Assembly (NCBI GenBank): GCA_015039465.1
Contig: MU130396.1
Coordinates: forward strand, 19,960 to 83,959
Direction of reading: 5' to 3'
Length of the DNA: 64,000 nt
From: Phlegmacium glaucopus
Taxonomy: Eukaryota; Basidiomycota; Agaricomycetes; Agaricales; Cortinariaceae
Made by a program: the position numbers and the translations under genes. Numbering within the stretch: position 1 is the first letter of the stretch; every line of letters starts with the position of its first letter. Under the pieces are notes generated by a model. The model had not been told where the DNA came from, did not search any database, and was given only the letters and a program-made list of their open reading frames with translations. Shown in pieces: positions 1 through 10,637 of this stretch.

Positions 1-1335
1 CACCTCAGGACACCTCAGGACATCCTGGAGCAGCACAGGTAAAATTTTGAGTGTCACCCATTTTCTCAGGACACCTTTAGTGTATCCTGGTGCATTGACC
101 ATCTGGACCAAATCACATCAGGAGGCCCTGGGAGTCCCTTAGAATTTATGAATTTTGCTAGAAACTCTTTAACCGCTGCGTCCAAAAAAGTATTTTGCAG
201 TTTTCTCAATAAGGAGAGCTGCTATTAATATAATTTAAACATATTCAGGGTCCTAAAACAATTCTCTACCATCTTTAAAAAATTTCCTTTTTTGGAATTT
301 ATGTAATCTACCCTGACCCAGCACCATATGCTTGAAATCATGCTTATCTGTGATCATGTGACCAATGGTCTGTGCGCCATCCAAAAGATATATAAACCAC
401 CCACAATTTTGTTTTCTTATTTCCTACTTCCCCAGTATTATACTAGTATATTTATGTATCACTATTTTATTATTATTTTATTACTAGTACTATATGATGT
501 TTAGAATAATTGAATATAATTTTATTGTTATTATTATTATTCTGTTGTGTGAGACCACTCAAATATCTGGTTTATATATGTTTTCTAGCATCAGATCCAA
601 AGGGACTAAGGCTGCCTCAGGATGCTCTCAGGTTGCCTCAGGATGCTCTCAGGTTGCCTCAGGTTGCCTCAGGACGCTCTCAGGTTGCCTCAGGACGCTC
701 TCAGGTTGCCTCAGGTTGCCCCAGGACAGCCTAAGACTTTTCATACATAGGTAACTTGCACCCCAGGGCGACCTCTTGACCTGAGCGCCCTGAGCTGCCT
801 GGGGCACCCCAGGACATTTCAGGACGGCCTAGGGCACAAGTCATTTTTCCTGATGATATCTTTTGGATGGCGCACAGACCATTGGTCACATGATCACAGA
901 TAAGCATGATTTCAAGCATATGGTGCTGGGTCAGGGTAGATTACATAAATTCCAAAAAAGGAAATTTTTTAAAGATGGTAGAGAATTGTTTTAGGACCCT
1001 GAATATGTTTAAATTATATTAATAGCAGCTCTCCTTATTGAGAAAACTGCAAAATACTTTTTTGGACGCGGCGGTTAAAGATTTTCTAGCAAAATTCATA
1101 AATTCTAAGGGACTCCCAGGGCCTCCTGATGTGATTTGGTCCAGATGGTCAATGCACCAGGATACACTAAAGGTGTCCTGAGAAAATGGGTGACACTCAA
1201 AATTTTACCTGTGCTGCTCTAGGATGTCCTGAGGTGTCCTGGGGTGTCCTGGGGTGTCCTGGGATGTCCTGAGTAGTGATGTGATACTAACAAATTACCC
1301 AAGGCTACCTAGGGCCAAAATCATTTTTCCTGATG
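1..1335. repeat. Long inverted-repeat (foldback) element, left edge cut by window
   Basis: Bases 1-390 reappear as the reverse complement at about 858-1248 with only scattered differences, giving arms of about 390 bp around a 467-bp core. The left arm starts before the window. The inner ends of both arms carry the motif CCAAAAGATAT or its complement. The right side ends near 1335 with the motif ATCATTTTTCCTGATG, which also occurs at 839-857 and, reversed, at 63506. Arms contain many short TCAGGACACC-type units. No transposase is visible, so this is a non-autonomous or foldback-type repeat. What mobilises it is unknown. Confidence 0.8.
391..857 (+). repeat. Core of the foldback element with 21-bp tandem repeats and TATA-like start
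   Basis: The core starts with a TATA-like stretch (ATATATAAACC near 388). At about 614-735 it holds an array of roughly 21-bp units built on GGTTGCCTCAGGATGCTCTC. Because the unit length is a multiple of three, two or more frames stay open through the array. One frame (494-754) begins with a hydrophobic N-terminus and ends in SGC/VASGC-type repeats. The same core lies in reverse at 63506-64000 with the same frame open. Expression is possible but unsupported; I do not call a protein. Confidence 0.6.
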
Positions 1336-1539
1336 TAATTGCTCGAGTGATATATCGACACCTGTTTTTTTAATATGGATGACCATAATCCATGAGATAT
1401 ATTTCGAGATGTCAAATCCATTCAAGTTACAGTCAGTAAGGAGCAAACACGAAGTCAAAGATACCCTCGGGGCAGCCCAAAAGCGGAAACACCATCCAAC
1501 CATTGCCAACCTAAACTCCGGAAATGAGATTAGGTCTCT
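1336..1539. other. Short spacer between the foldback repeat and the F-box pseudogene
   Basis: This stretch is probably the 3' flank of the minus-strand F-box-like pseudogene. No independent gene is recognised. Confidence 0.4.
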
Positions 1540-2012
1540 AAACAAGGATGCCACATGTGGGTATCAATATTTGGATAGTTTGAAAGTATCCTCCCTGTAA
1601 TACGCTTGTACAGTTCATCTTGTCTGTGAGGTGGGTATTGGGCGGACGCACCGAGGTCTCTAAATTCAACTCGAGAGGTTTCCTTGCAGAAATCTGTGCG
1701 ACTTCGCCCCAGATTCCGACCCAATCTTCGTTGAAACATCTATCAAAAGGGTGCTCACCGGCGATGGTAAGATCAAATAAAAGGTTTGTGGCTTCATTGG
1801 ATGTCGGTATCGTACTGAGGACGAGGTTGATATTGCCAAAACCACGAACTCTTGCGCATCACTGGATAATGGCGTGGAGCGCAGAGACGCGCAGGTGTGA
1901 AATATCTATGAGGCCAGCGAGAGGGAGTTGTTTGTCTTGTTGAGAAACCCTTCAAATTTGCTTCATGTCGATAAAAAGATCCACACTCACCGTTCTTGCC
2001 CGTACGGAACCT

Positions 2013-3882
2013 TAGTGATGCCAAAGTTCGGTTCAGTTCGGTTCTTCAACCATTTTTGAAGAACCGAGAACCGAACTGAAGGCTCTCTTGCTGAACTGAA
2101 CCGGAACCAGAACCAGAACCGATAGAACCGGTTCTGTCGGTTCAGTCTGGTTCTAGTACCGGTTCGAACTGTTGAACTGAGAAAAAAAATCTCATAACTT
2201 ATATTGTTTCAATGCGATGGGTGCTGGGGTACATTATTTTAGTTTAATAAATTATTACTGCTAATTTCCGGGACGGCGTTGTTGTTCGTTCATTTGTTCA
2301 TTGTTCATTGATTTGTTCGTTGTCATTTATTTGTTTGTCGTTGTTCGTTCATTTGCTTGTTGTGTCTTAGTCTTGGACAGCAGTTGCAAGTAAACAACGG
2401 CGACTAAGAGCAGTAATGCGAAATGCACGATGTACGACCGCAGAAACCAAGATTTGTTATCGTTGGAATAAGTTCCTTAGCTGGCTTTCAATGTCTTCCA
2501 CAGTTCGTTTAATATCTATTAAAATGTCAATTCAGCTTGACCGTCATGCATATTCAGTGGATTCGACTCACATTTCTGAGGATCTAAAGGCACATAAAAG
2601 ATTAAATAAATTTTAAAATGCAAGGAGAGGTATGACGAAGCAACATACTCTTGCTAAATTCCTTATCTCTTTGTTTCTGCGTAAACTTCTAGAACGAAGG
2701 TATGACAACCATGACAACTTTGTCTCTGATTGCATCTCTTCCATCAACGTCATCTTCTAACACTAGTAGTGTTAGAAGACGACGTCTACCAGCTTATGCC
2801 GTTCGACAACCTCATCTAATAGATCAAAGAATTGTGTGAATTTCTCCTGCCCGATTGGACTTGTCCCTAGGATCTTCCGAAAGTGCCTGCATCAAAGGTG
2901 AGAAGTTGGAGTCGAAATACTCGGCTTTTGCGATGAGGAAATTGGAGTTAAGTGCTTCTTCAACGGGTTTTGGGATGAAGGTAGAGAGATTAGGGTTGCT
3001 GGACTCTAGTAGGTGTAGCCGCAAGTAAGATATGTTGTTATTAAGGAGAAAGATGGATCCGAAAGTGGGGCGTCGTGAGGTACGAGAAAGAGTTACCAGA
3101 CTATTGATGGTAAGTATAACGTCATCTACAAGCTCCTTTAGCTTGATAAGAGATGACAAAAATGCCAACTTACGGACAAAATGTTCAATAATATTTGAAT
3201 GATCTGCTTCGTCCGTCTTGACACCCTTGCCCACCCGGATGCCCTCTCCCATCTTCCAATTTCCAGTTCATGTTCGTTCTTGTATCGTCATCATTTGTCT
3301 GTCCCAGATTACATTAGAATTTAATTTTAATATCAGAAAAAAACTTCCCGGGGGGTGCTTAGTTACTTACCATCGTTGTACTACCCATCCGAGTCACCGT
3401 TGTGCTTGTTGCTTGTTGTTGCAAGTTGTCCCTGTCATTGTCAGCGCTGTGTATTGTCATAGTATATTAAAATAAGAGACTTACCAAAGATAACTCCTGC
3501 GGTAAGGAGTTGTTGCCATTGTTTGTTGTAAGCATTGTTGGTGTTGTCGGTCGATAGCTAAGCGCTCGGGGAGCGTTGTTTGAAGCAATCAGAGTTTTCA
3601 AACTCCGACTCCCAAAACATCGGGTCTAGCGCCTAACAACGATATCTTATTTTATAGACTATAAATTCAATTCCGGCCAGAAAAATTAGAGAAAAATATT
3701 GACAAAAAGTTCGGTTCGAACCGGTTCGAACCCGGTTCTCAAAATCTCAGAAATGTGAGAACCGAGAACCGGACCGACAGCCCAAGATCTTTGGACCGAA
3801 CTGAACTGAACCTGAACCGACGGTTCGGTTCTTTCGGTTCTCGGTTCTTGCATCAGTTCGGAACCGAACTTTGGCATCACTA
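2013..3882. mobile_element. Non-autonomous hAT-type DNA transposon, 1870 bp
   Basis: The ends are perfect inverted repeats starting TAGTGATGCCAAAGTTCGGT. They are flanked by an exact 8-bp duplication CGGAACCT at 2005-2012 and 3883-3890. Eight-bp target duplications and short TIRs of this type are typical of hAT elements. The subterminal regions are rich in GGTTC/GAACC units that pair between the ends. No hAT transposase is seen inside; instead there is an exo70-like fragment on the minus strand. A 571-bp element at 30465-31035 has the same TIR. Confidence 0.9.
2785..3252 (-). pseudogene. Captured exo70 (exocyst subunit) C-terminal fragment inside the hAT element
   Basis: The minus-strand translation contains MGEGIRVGKGVKTDEAD, then SRTSRRPTFGSIFLLNN, then LNSNFLIAKAEYFDSNFSP. 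After a frameshift near 2850 a second frame reads EKFTQFFDLLDEVVERHK. These are in the order and style of the C-terminal part of fungal Exo70, a subunit of the exocyst vesicle-tethering complex. The fragment has no start, is frameshifted, and lies wholly within the transposon ends. It therefore looks like a host gene piece picked up by the element rather than a resident gene. Exo70 identity is from memory of the family and needs a profile search. Confidence 0.65.
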
Positions 3883-4262
3883 CGGAACCTAGGACGGTGG
3901 GGTGATATCTGTTTGATGAGGCTCTCCGAATTGAGGTAGCTCTTGCATAAATATTTCTCTCAGCCAAGGGAAAACGAAGAAAAGAGTTAATGGAACGTTC
4001 CAGCATTCGGTGAGGTGGAGGACAGTCAGAGTTTCGGAAAAGAATGATTGCATGAGCCGTCCTACGACGAGTATGGAGTCCTCGAATATAAATGAACGAG
4101 TCATTCCGGAAAGGTAAAGTTTATGTGATGGCATCCGCAATTGGGCGGGAAGTTGGACGATACTGATGAAGGTAAGATTGTTGGAATCGTTTGTGTGAGA
4201 TGCTTGAAGATCAAAATCTGAACTTGTTCATCATTAGTGTAAGCTGCGCGACTTGCCTCTAC

Positions 4263-4894
4263 AAATTTTCAGATAAGTTAACTGTCACGTCTTAGACAAA
4301 TATAAATGTTAGAGTTGCTAGTGGAGAATGATGAGACAAGGAATCCATGGGTACAAATTTCTTGTTTGTGCCTAGGGCTTGCCTGGGCTCCTCAAGTTTG
4401 GATCTCAGAAGGCGAAGGGGATTGGTCTGTGCATGGTCCCAATTGCGCCGAAAGATTTGGCCATAGCCTGAGCTGGGCGTAGTCTTTTGGGAGAGATTTG
4501 ATTGGCCTGAGATAGCGGCCTAATCATTTGATCCAAACCAATTCAGAAATAATCTGAAGGGGAGTCCGAGCAAGATCTGAGCGTCTGGTGAGTACGATTG
4601 TGGCAAACAAGTGCCGAAACCAACCAGCTGTACCAGACGCTGAAGGGATGGTGGGTGGGTTGAAAAATTTCTTATGAGGACTTGTAAATGGTTTTTTCCT
4701 GTGTCAGAACCAGGTCCAAGGCGATGGGGAGAAGCACTCCCTATCGCAATTCATTTATTCATTATTTACGCATATGATTTCGAAAGAAGAAGCTGTTCTG
4801 ATGCTGGGCATTATCTTATCCGATAATGAGCAAGTCCGAGGAACGAGGACTTGCTCATCGCAGATGATGGGTGTCACAGTCATTTCACCTTCCA
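4263..4894. other. Intergenic region upstream of F-box gene 1
   Basis: This region holds no recognisable gene. A short inverted repeat (GAGCAAGTCC / GGACTTGCTC, about 4826-4856) lies just before the F-box gene. The sequence immediately before the start codon (GTGTCACAGTCATTTC) is conserved upstream of the second F-box gene. Confidence 0.5.
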
Positions 4895-6181
4895 ATGGCA
4901 AACAATCCTAGCTTACCTCTGGAAGTAATAGGAGAGATTGTCAACCAAGTATCCACCAAGGATGATAGCAAGCTCTCCTCAACCAAAGCCTGCACGCTTG
5001 TCTGTCATTCCATACTCCCACTGTGCAGAAATCATATTTTTGCATCTGTGACTCTAAATGAACGATATCCCCCTTCTAATACCACAAGTGATCTCAACTA
5101 CCTTCTCTCGAAGTCACCACATCTAGCTGTGTACATTCAGAAACTGGATTACCATGTCAACCTACTGGAGACTCTCACAAAGAGATGGCTCTTATCCCTG
5201 TTCAAGAAACTGGTGAGGTTACGGATGCTAAACATGTACTATTCAGTCACCATACCAGGTAAAAAGCTCAATTGGAAGTTGCCACGCACGCAAAAGGTTC
5301 TCTTACCTCTGCTCCATCTTCCGACACTCACCACCATCTGTCTATTCGCAATCCAGAACTTCTCTTTGGCAGATTTGGCAGGCTGTGTCAATCTAAAAAA
5401 TTTGCAGAAGGCGTTTTTAGAGTGTTCAACTGATGTTGGGGGATTTCTGGAGGCATTACCCACCACACCGGTGATGCTTGAAGAATTCACGATACAAGGG
5501 CGGAATGTCAGCTGTGTACAGCAATTGTGTCACGCCCGACGACCTGATGGAAAACCCATAATCGATTTCTCCTCATTAAAGAAGATTGTGGCCAAAGTTG
5601 CACGACTCGATTTGATGAAGGAGCTCTTTGGGCTTTGCAGAAACATCTGTGAGATTGATTTATCTGGTATGTCTCTTACATCCTCATCTTCATCACCCAC
5701 TTGATGTGCTCTGGTAGTCTGAGATATTGGAGGCGGCAATCATTCGTCTAGTTCCAGTTTGGCGGGGCTATTTTCCATGTTAAGGCCTTCCTTGCCCACT
5801 TTAAAGGATATCCGTATCGAAACTCGTATTGATGCTGATCAAGGGTACGACGACCCCCTCTCTGGTTTGTGCCACGAGCTCGAGAAATTGGCTGGCCAAA
5901 ATATGTTTGAAACAATCAAACTGGTGATATGGATAGACTTCGGCTCTGATTGTAAGCGAGGAGACAAGTGGGGTGAGCTGGATAATGTATTAATGAGATC
6001 TCCTGAGGACTGGCCAGCGTTGAAGGAGGTTTCCCTTTCGATCAGCGTTATCAAGTATGACGATTCAGAGTTGGATGATGATAATTTGGAGGAGGCGCTG
6101 AAGAGGTTACCTATGACTCAATTCACCAAGCTGGTGGAGAGCAGGCGAATACAATTCAAATTTGCAGCGGAACCGTATTAG
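4895..6181 (+). CDS. F-box-like protein, paralogue 1
   Basis: Two exons, 4895-5666 and 5724-6181, encode 409 residues. The 57-bp intron runs from GTATGT to CTGAG; this acceptor is the one that keeps the second exon in frame. The N-terminus (LPLEVIGEIVNQV, then ACTLVCHSILPLCRNHIF) has the layout of an agaric F-box, with a leucine-rich middle. F-box proteins are substrate adaptors of SCF ubiquitin ligases; the target here is unknown. The first possible start is GTG at 4871, but ATG 4895 aligns with the start of the paralogue at 8742 and is preferred. The two paralogues are very similar, most strongly in exon 2, so the duplication is recent. Confidence 0.75.
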
Positions 6182-6682
6182 TTTGTCGGTGCAGCGTCAG
6201 GAGCCCAGGAAATTTTAATCAACAGGGTAGTGCTTAAATTGAGTTCTAAGTGTCGCCTCATCCAACCTGATATCCAGTGCGAAGCAAGTTGAGTTTCAAT
6301 ATTTCAATAATAATCTATTTTGACCAAAAACAGATTATTCCAAAATATCCTCGGAAAGCCATCAGGTATGGGCTGGTATTGGTTGACTCTCATTCTGTCA
6401 TTATCAGTCCCTGATATTCAAACATCTCGAGATTGAATTTCATTCAGAATTAGCATTGAAGAGGTTGAAACAATGGCTGGTTATTTTGTAGAAATTTTAC
6501 TGTAGATTAGTAGACGCTATAAGAATAGTAGTGTTGATGGTTGATAGGTAATTAGTGAGTGACATAAATAAGGTCTGCAAGATTGTAGGCGTCGCGCAAG
6601 GACCAGGGTATGTTTTGCAAGGCGCAGGGACGAGAGGCTACTATTTGGGACCAATGGTTTGACATCAGCCGCCCATAGTCCT
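6182..6682. other. 3' flank of F-box gene 1, containing an unoccupied MULE target site
   Basis: No gene. The tract around 6416-6490 is homologous to sequence flanking the full-length MULE at both its ends (14812-14873 and 21040-21060). Here TGAAACAAT at 6466-6474 runs straight into GGCTGG, so this is the pre-insertion form of that site. Confidence 0.6.
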
Positions 6683-7815
6683 GTTTTTACTGCGCCCCCA
6701 AACCCGTGCTAGAAAATCATTATGTAATCTTCGGACTTTGAATTATTGTCGCGTCGAGCTCACGCGACGACAGAGGCCAGGACCCTGGGCAATGGTAGGC
6801 GAGGCCTGTTCCCAGAAAGGTACCTTTCATCCGGACAGAGGTTGCGTCTTTTTGTCCGGATTGCGCCTGGCCTCCTCAAAATTCCAAAATTTTGTCCGGA
6901 TCTCAGTATCTAGCCTATTTTTCACCAAAATTTGTCAAAATCGCCACAGACGAGGCAGGGATGCAGGAAACAACATATAAGGTATCTAGACAACACCAAA
7001 AAGCAATAGCTACAATAGACAGGCAGCTTCGTTTGAATTGGTATCTAATAGCACCCTAATCACTGTTATTGTCAGAATTTCTGCCTTGCTTCTTTGAGAG
7101 CTTGAATGAGTACTTGTCAACCTTTTGTAGGGTGCAAAATCTATTCAAATCTGCAAGCGAGAGCTTGAAATAAAATAGCATACAAATCCCACACATGAAA
7201 ATAAAAATGTATTGAGAGGACTCGAACACCAACTCTCTGGTCTCGACAAACAGCGCTGAACCAGTATGACTGATATATGTCCGGACTGTGGACCTGGCTA
7301 GATACTGAGACAGAATTTCTGTCCGGATAGATGCCCTGGCTTTTTCGAAAATTTCCTCGATTTTGTCTGGATTTTGCCCCGGCTTTTTTCAAAATTTCTG
7401 GAAAAACCGTCCGGAATGGCATCAGGCCCTACCTACCATTGCCCGGGGTCCTCAGAGGCCTTTTGCTACTTTTTAGTGTGAAATTTGTTATATTTAGCTT
7501 AGGCACCATATAAATTAAAATTTGGGGCTGGGAGGATGGGTGTTTATGTGACTTCCTCGTCAGTAGGAAATCAAGCCAAAAGTGGTGCACGTGATTTGGA
7601 GCTCAACTTGACATGCACCTAATTTTCGCGAAAGCATCCACATTGCCTCAGATACTCCTAAATTATATATATAATACATTTAAGGATCCAATAGAAATAC
7701 TTTCTCTCTAAAAACAGGTGAAAAGATACTTCAATTATCGCGCTCAGAGGAGATGAAGATGATTTTGAAGTCCGAAGATTACATAAACATTTTCTAGCAC
7801 GGGTTTGGGGGCGCG
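6683..7815. repeat. Foldback or MITE-like element, about 1.1 kb
   Basis: The left end (about 6688-6745: GCGCCCCCAAACCCGTGCTA, then ATGTAATCTTCGGACTT) recurs as reverse complement at about 7767-7815. A second inner pair matches about 6773-6815 with 7420-7465. Further inside are several TCCGGA-containing segments in both orientations. No transposase is recognised. Element ends are fixed only approximately because no clear target duplication is seen. Confidence 0.65.
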
Positions 7816-7924
7816 GTAAACAACAGACTTCATATATCGTGATCTATAACTCATGTCACATCACTGTCTACGAGAGACTAAGCCGCCCATAATTGTTGAC
7901 ATAATCAACGTCTTCCCACCCCCG

Positions 7925-8190
7925 CTCTTGTCCATTTCCTCTTTAACATCGGATCCCGTCACAGTCCATTAATGCATATACCCGCTATTCGATGAAAATT
8001 CTTATCTCTTATAGTTACAAGAATAGTGTTTATTTGGAAATGTCAGTGTGAATACGGGAAGGTCAAAGTCCAGGAGCGAGGTCAAACTATTGGGTCCCAG
8101 TAAGTTCTATGTTTTTATGGTTCAACGAAAAACTCTCCAAGTATTGAGACGATGATCCATGCATGTAGATTTATCTATCTCACTCTATAC
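7925..8190 (+). pseudogene. Rearranged fragment of the metallophosphatase gene and promoter
   Basis: About 7930-8085 matches 22005-22175, which lies upstream of the phosphatase gene at 22296. The match then jumps, and about 8084-8190 matches 23087-23180 (the end of exon 5, intron 5 and the start of exon 6). The join lies at a short AAA overlap, so about 0.9 kb of the source is missing. It cannot encode the enzyme. Confidence 0.65.
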
Positions 8191-8741
8191 CGGTCATACT
8201 CTTTCTCTAATAGTAATACATCATCAGAAGTAGTGGGGCATCGAAAATAATGTAATATTAAAAACAATAGTAGTGGCTGTTTGAAAAAAAGAGCAGTCGA
8301 ATTGACAGAGAAGTTAGGAGCAAGGAGACAGACGTTTCAAACCTTCGCTCCTCAAGTCACTGGTGAGCTCGTAATTATTTAAGCATATTTTACGAGTCGT
8401 CTTGATATGTCGCTGGGTTATTCCCTTGTTCTTGGAGGGTCTGTTTGAGGCGCGAGCTGTCCGTATTACGCTAAACCGCTAACTTAAAGATGAAACAAAG
8501 TCAGCGGAGGCTTTGATGAAGAAAGACCAGTGGCTGCGACTAACAATTGTAATGCGCAGAGACCGCACTTTGGGGCTGGTTTTCACTCTACAAGCTGGGG
8601 TTGAGATTAACCCTCGTCGGTAGATATGTAACAGTATAGCTAGCTAGATCGAAATCTGAACCCGCCCATTCAAAATGTTAGTCGCGTCTACAAATTTTGT
8701 GTGATGTGTGTCACAGTCATTTCGCGTTCCAGCCCCCCACA
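8191..8741. other. Intergenic region upstream of F-box gene 2
   Basis: No gene or repeat recognised, apart from the short conserved segment just before the F-box start codon. Confidence 0.4.
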
Positions 8742-10025
8742 ATGGCGAACATTCCTGGCTTACCTCTGGAAGTGATAGGAGAGATCATCGACCAAGTAGC
8801 CACCGAGGATGATAGCAAGCTTTCCTCAACCAAGGCCTGCGCTCTTGTCTGTCATTCCATACTCCCACTGTGCAGAAATCATATTTTTGCATCCATGACT
8901 CTGGGTGCACGACAGGCCGGTTATACCACAAAGGATCTCAACTACCTTCTCTCAAAATCACCACATCTAGCTGTGTACATTCGAAATCTGGTGTACTATG
9001 TCGAGAAAAGGGATATTCTCATACAGAGGTCCTCGTCTACGCTCAAGAAGTTGGTGAAGTTACAGACGCTAAACATATGCTATTCGGTCTCTATGCCAGA
9101 TAGGAAGCTCGACTGGATGTCACCACTTATACGAGAAGCTCTCCTACCTCTGTTCCATCTTCCGACACTCACCAGCATCAGCTTATTCGCAATCCAGAAC
9201 TTTCCTTTGACAGATTTGGCACGGTGTGTCAATTTAAAAAAGTTGCAGGTCGCGTTTATCGAGTGTTCAACTGATGTTGGGGGGTTTCTGGAGGCATTAC
9301 CTACGACGCCAGTGATGCTTGAAGAATTCACGATACAAAGGCGGAACGTTAACTGTGTACAGCAATTGTGTCACGCCCGACGACCCGATGGAAAACCCAT
9401 AATCGATTTCTCCTCATTAAAGAAGATCGTGGCCAAAGTTGCACGACTCGATTCGATGAAGGAGCTCTTTGGGCTTTGTAGAAACCTCCGTGAGGTTGAT
9501 TTATCTGGTATGTCTCTTACATCCTCATCTTCATCATCCACTTGATGTACTCTGGTAGTCCGAGATATTGGAGGCGACAATCATTCGTCTACTTCCAGTT
9601 TGGCGGGGTTATTCGCCATGTTAAGGCCTTCCTTGCCCACTTTAAAGGATATCCGTATCGAAACTCGTATTGATGCTGATCAAGGGTACGACGACCCCCT
9701 CTCTGGTTTGTGCCACGAGCTCGAGAAATTGGCTGGCCAAAATATGTTTGAAACAATCAAATTGGTGATATGGGTAGATGCCAGCTGTGATTGTAAGCGA
9801 GGAGACGAGTGGGGTGAGCTGGATAATATATTAATGAGATCTCCTGAGGACTGGCCGGCGTTGAAAGAGGTTTCCCTTTTGATCGGCGTTATCAAGGATG
9901 ACGATTCAGAGTTGGATGATGATGATTTGGAGGAGGCGTTGAAGAGGTTACCTGTGACTCAATTCACCAAGCTGGTGGAGAGCAAGCGAGTCCAATTCAA
10001 ATTTGCAGTGGAACCGTATTACTAG
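8742..10025 (+). CDS. F-box-like protein, paralogue 2
   Basis: Two exons, 8742-9507 and 9565-10025, give 408 residues. The intron has the same position and phase as in paralogue 1 (GTATGT donor, CCGAG acceptor). The first ATG (MANIPGLPLEVIGEII) is used. The N-terminal F-box-like segment contains LVCHSILPLCRNHIFASM; the middle is leucine-rich; the C-terminal half is acidic (DDDSELDDDDLEEALKRLP). It probably acts as a substrate receptor of a ubiquitin ligase, as inferred from family. Exon 2 is much more conserved between the paralogues than the middle of exon 1, which could reflect faster change in the recognition part or patchy gene conversion. Confidence 0.75.
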
Positions 10026-10299
10026 TTTGTTGGTGCAGCGTCAAGAGCCCAGGAGATTCTAATCAACGGGATCGCGCGTAAATTGAATTCTGAGTATCGT
10101 CTCATAGATGTAATATCATGCCAGTGTAAAGGAGGGGGCGACATCATCGACATTTCACTAGAATGATATTCGGCGCGAAGCAAGTTGAAGATGCTTGCAG
10201 GTTGGTGCGTATAAGTTGAGTAATCTATTTTGGCCAAAAGATCGAGCCCGTTGAAAAGCCATGCGCATGCTTGAAGCCGGATAACGACCCAATATTGAA

Positions 10300-10637
10300 T
10301 GGAATGCTACTACCGAAGACCCGCGGTCACTTCCAGTCTTCATCCCTTCTGGCGCACAAAGTAGGGAGGTGTAATAATAGGTCTCGTGATTTTGGCAGTT
10401 ATTGGTGCTATTGTTGGGGGTGCACCGGCTGGTGCGGATGTCGTAGAAGATATAAGGGAGAGGATGAGCTCAACGTCATCAGCCACAACAATAAGGACAG
10501 GTCCGCAGGCGGCGTCCCAGACATCAAACAGTAGCACGCCGTCTGTAATAAGCGCTACATTCACCACTATAACCGGTCCTTCGGGAATTGTCAGAATTGT
10601 GACAAGCATTTTAAGCGCAATTCTACCAAGTATCTAG
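10300..10637 (+). pseudogene. Broken relative of the small membrane protein gene at 11243
   Basis: A frame from about 10365 to the TAG at 10635 reads GVIIGLVILAVIGAIVGGAP, a membrane segment, followed by a Ser/Thr-rich tail. This resembles the hydrophobic core and tail style of the protein at 11243-11699. No in-frame start can be joined to it: a TAG precedes the hydrophobic segment at 10362. It could also be a gene with a short first exon and an intron ending at that TAG. Function unknown. Confidence 0.4.

Larger units (their letters stand above)
1540..4262 (-). pseudogene. F-box/LRR-like protein pseudogene split by a hAT element
   Basis: Minus-strand coding pieces lie on both sides of the transposon at 2013-3882. 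The upstream piece (about 3890-4262) reads through NNLTFISIVQLPAQL and FSETLTVLHLTECWN, in the style of agaric F-box proteins with a degenerate leucine-rich region. The downstream piece (about 1540-1965) reads LIDISHLRVSALHAIIQ, then a TGA, then continues in the same frame through GNINLVLSTIPTSNEATN and WVGIWGEVAQISARKPLELN to a TAG. The TGA at about 1873 and the insertion both disable it. A consensus GTGAGT donor sits just past the insertion point. No F-box motif is visible at its 5' end, so family membership is inferred from the C-terminal style and from the two F-box paralogues nearby. Confidence 0.55.

Noticed and set aside
7205..7265. tRNA-like sequence on the minus strand (GTTCGAGTCC B box, TGGTTCAGCG A box)
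   Set aside because: The stems do not pair as in a tRNA and no acceptor stem was found; at most a tRNA-derived segment inside the foldback element.
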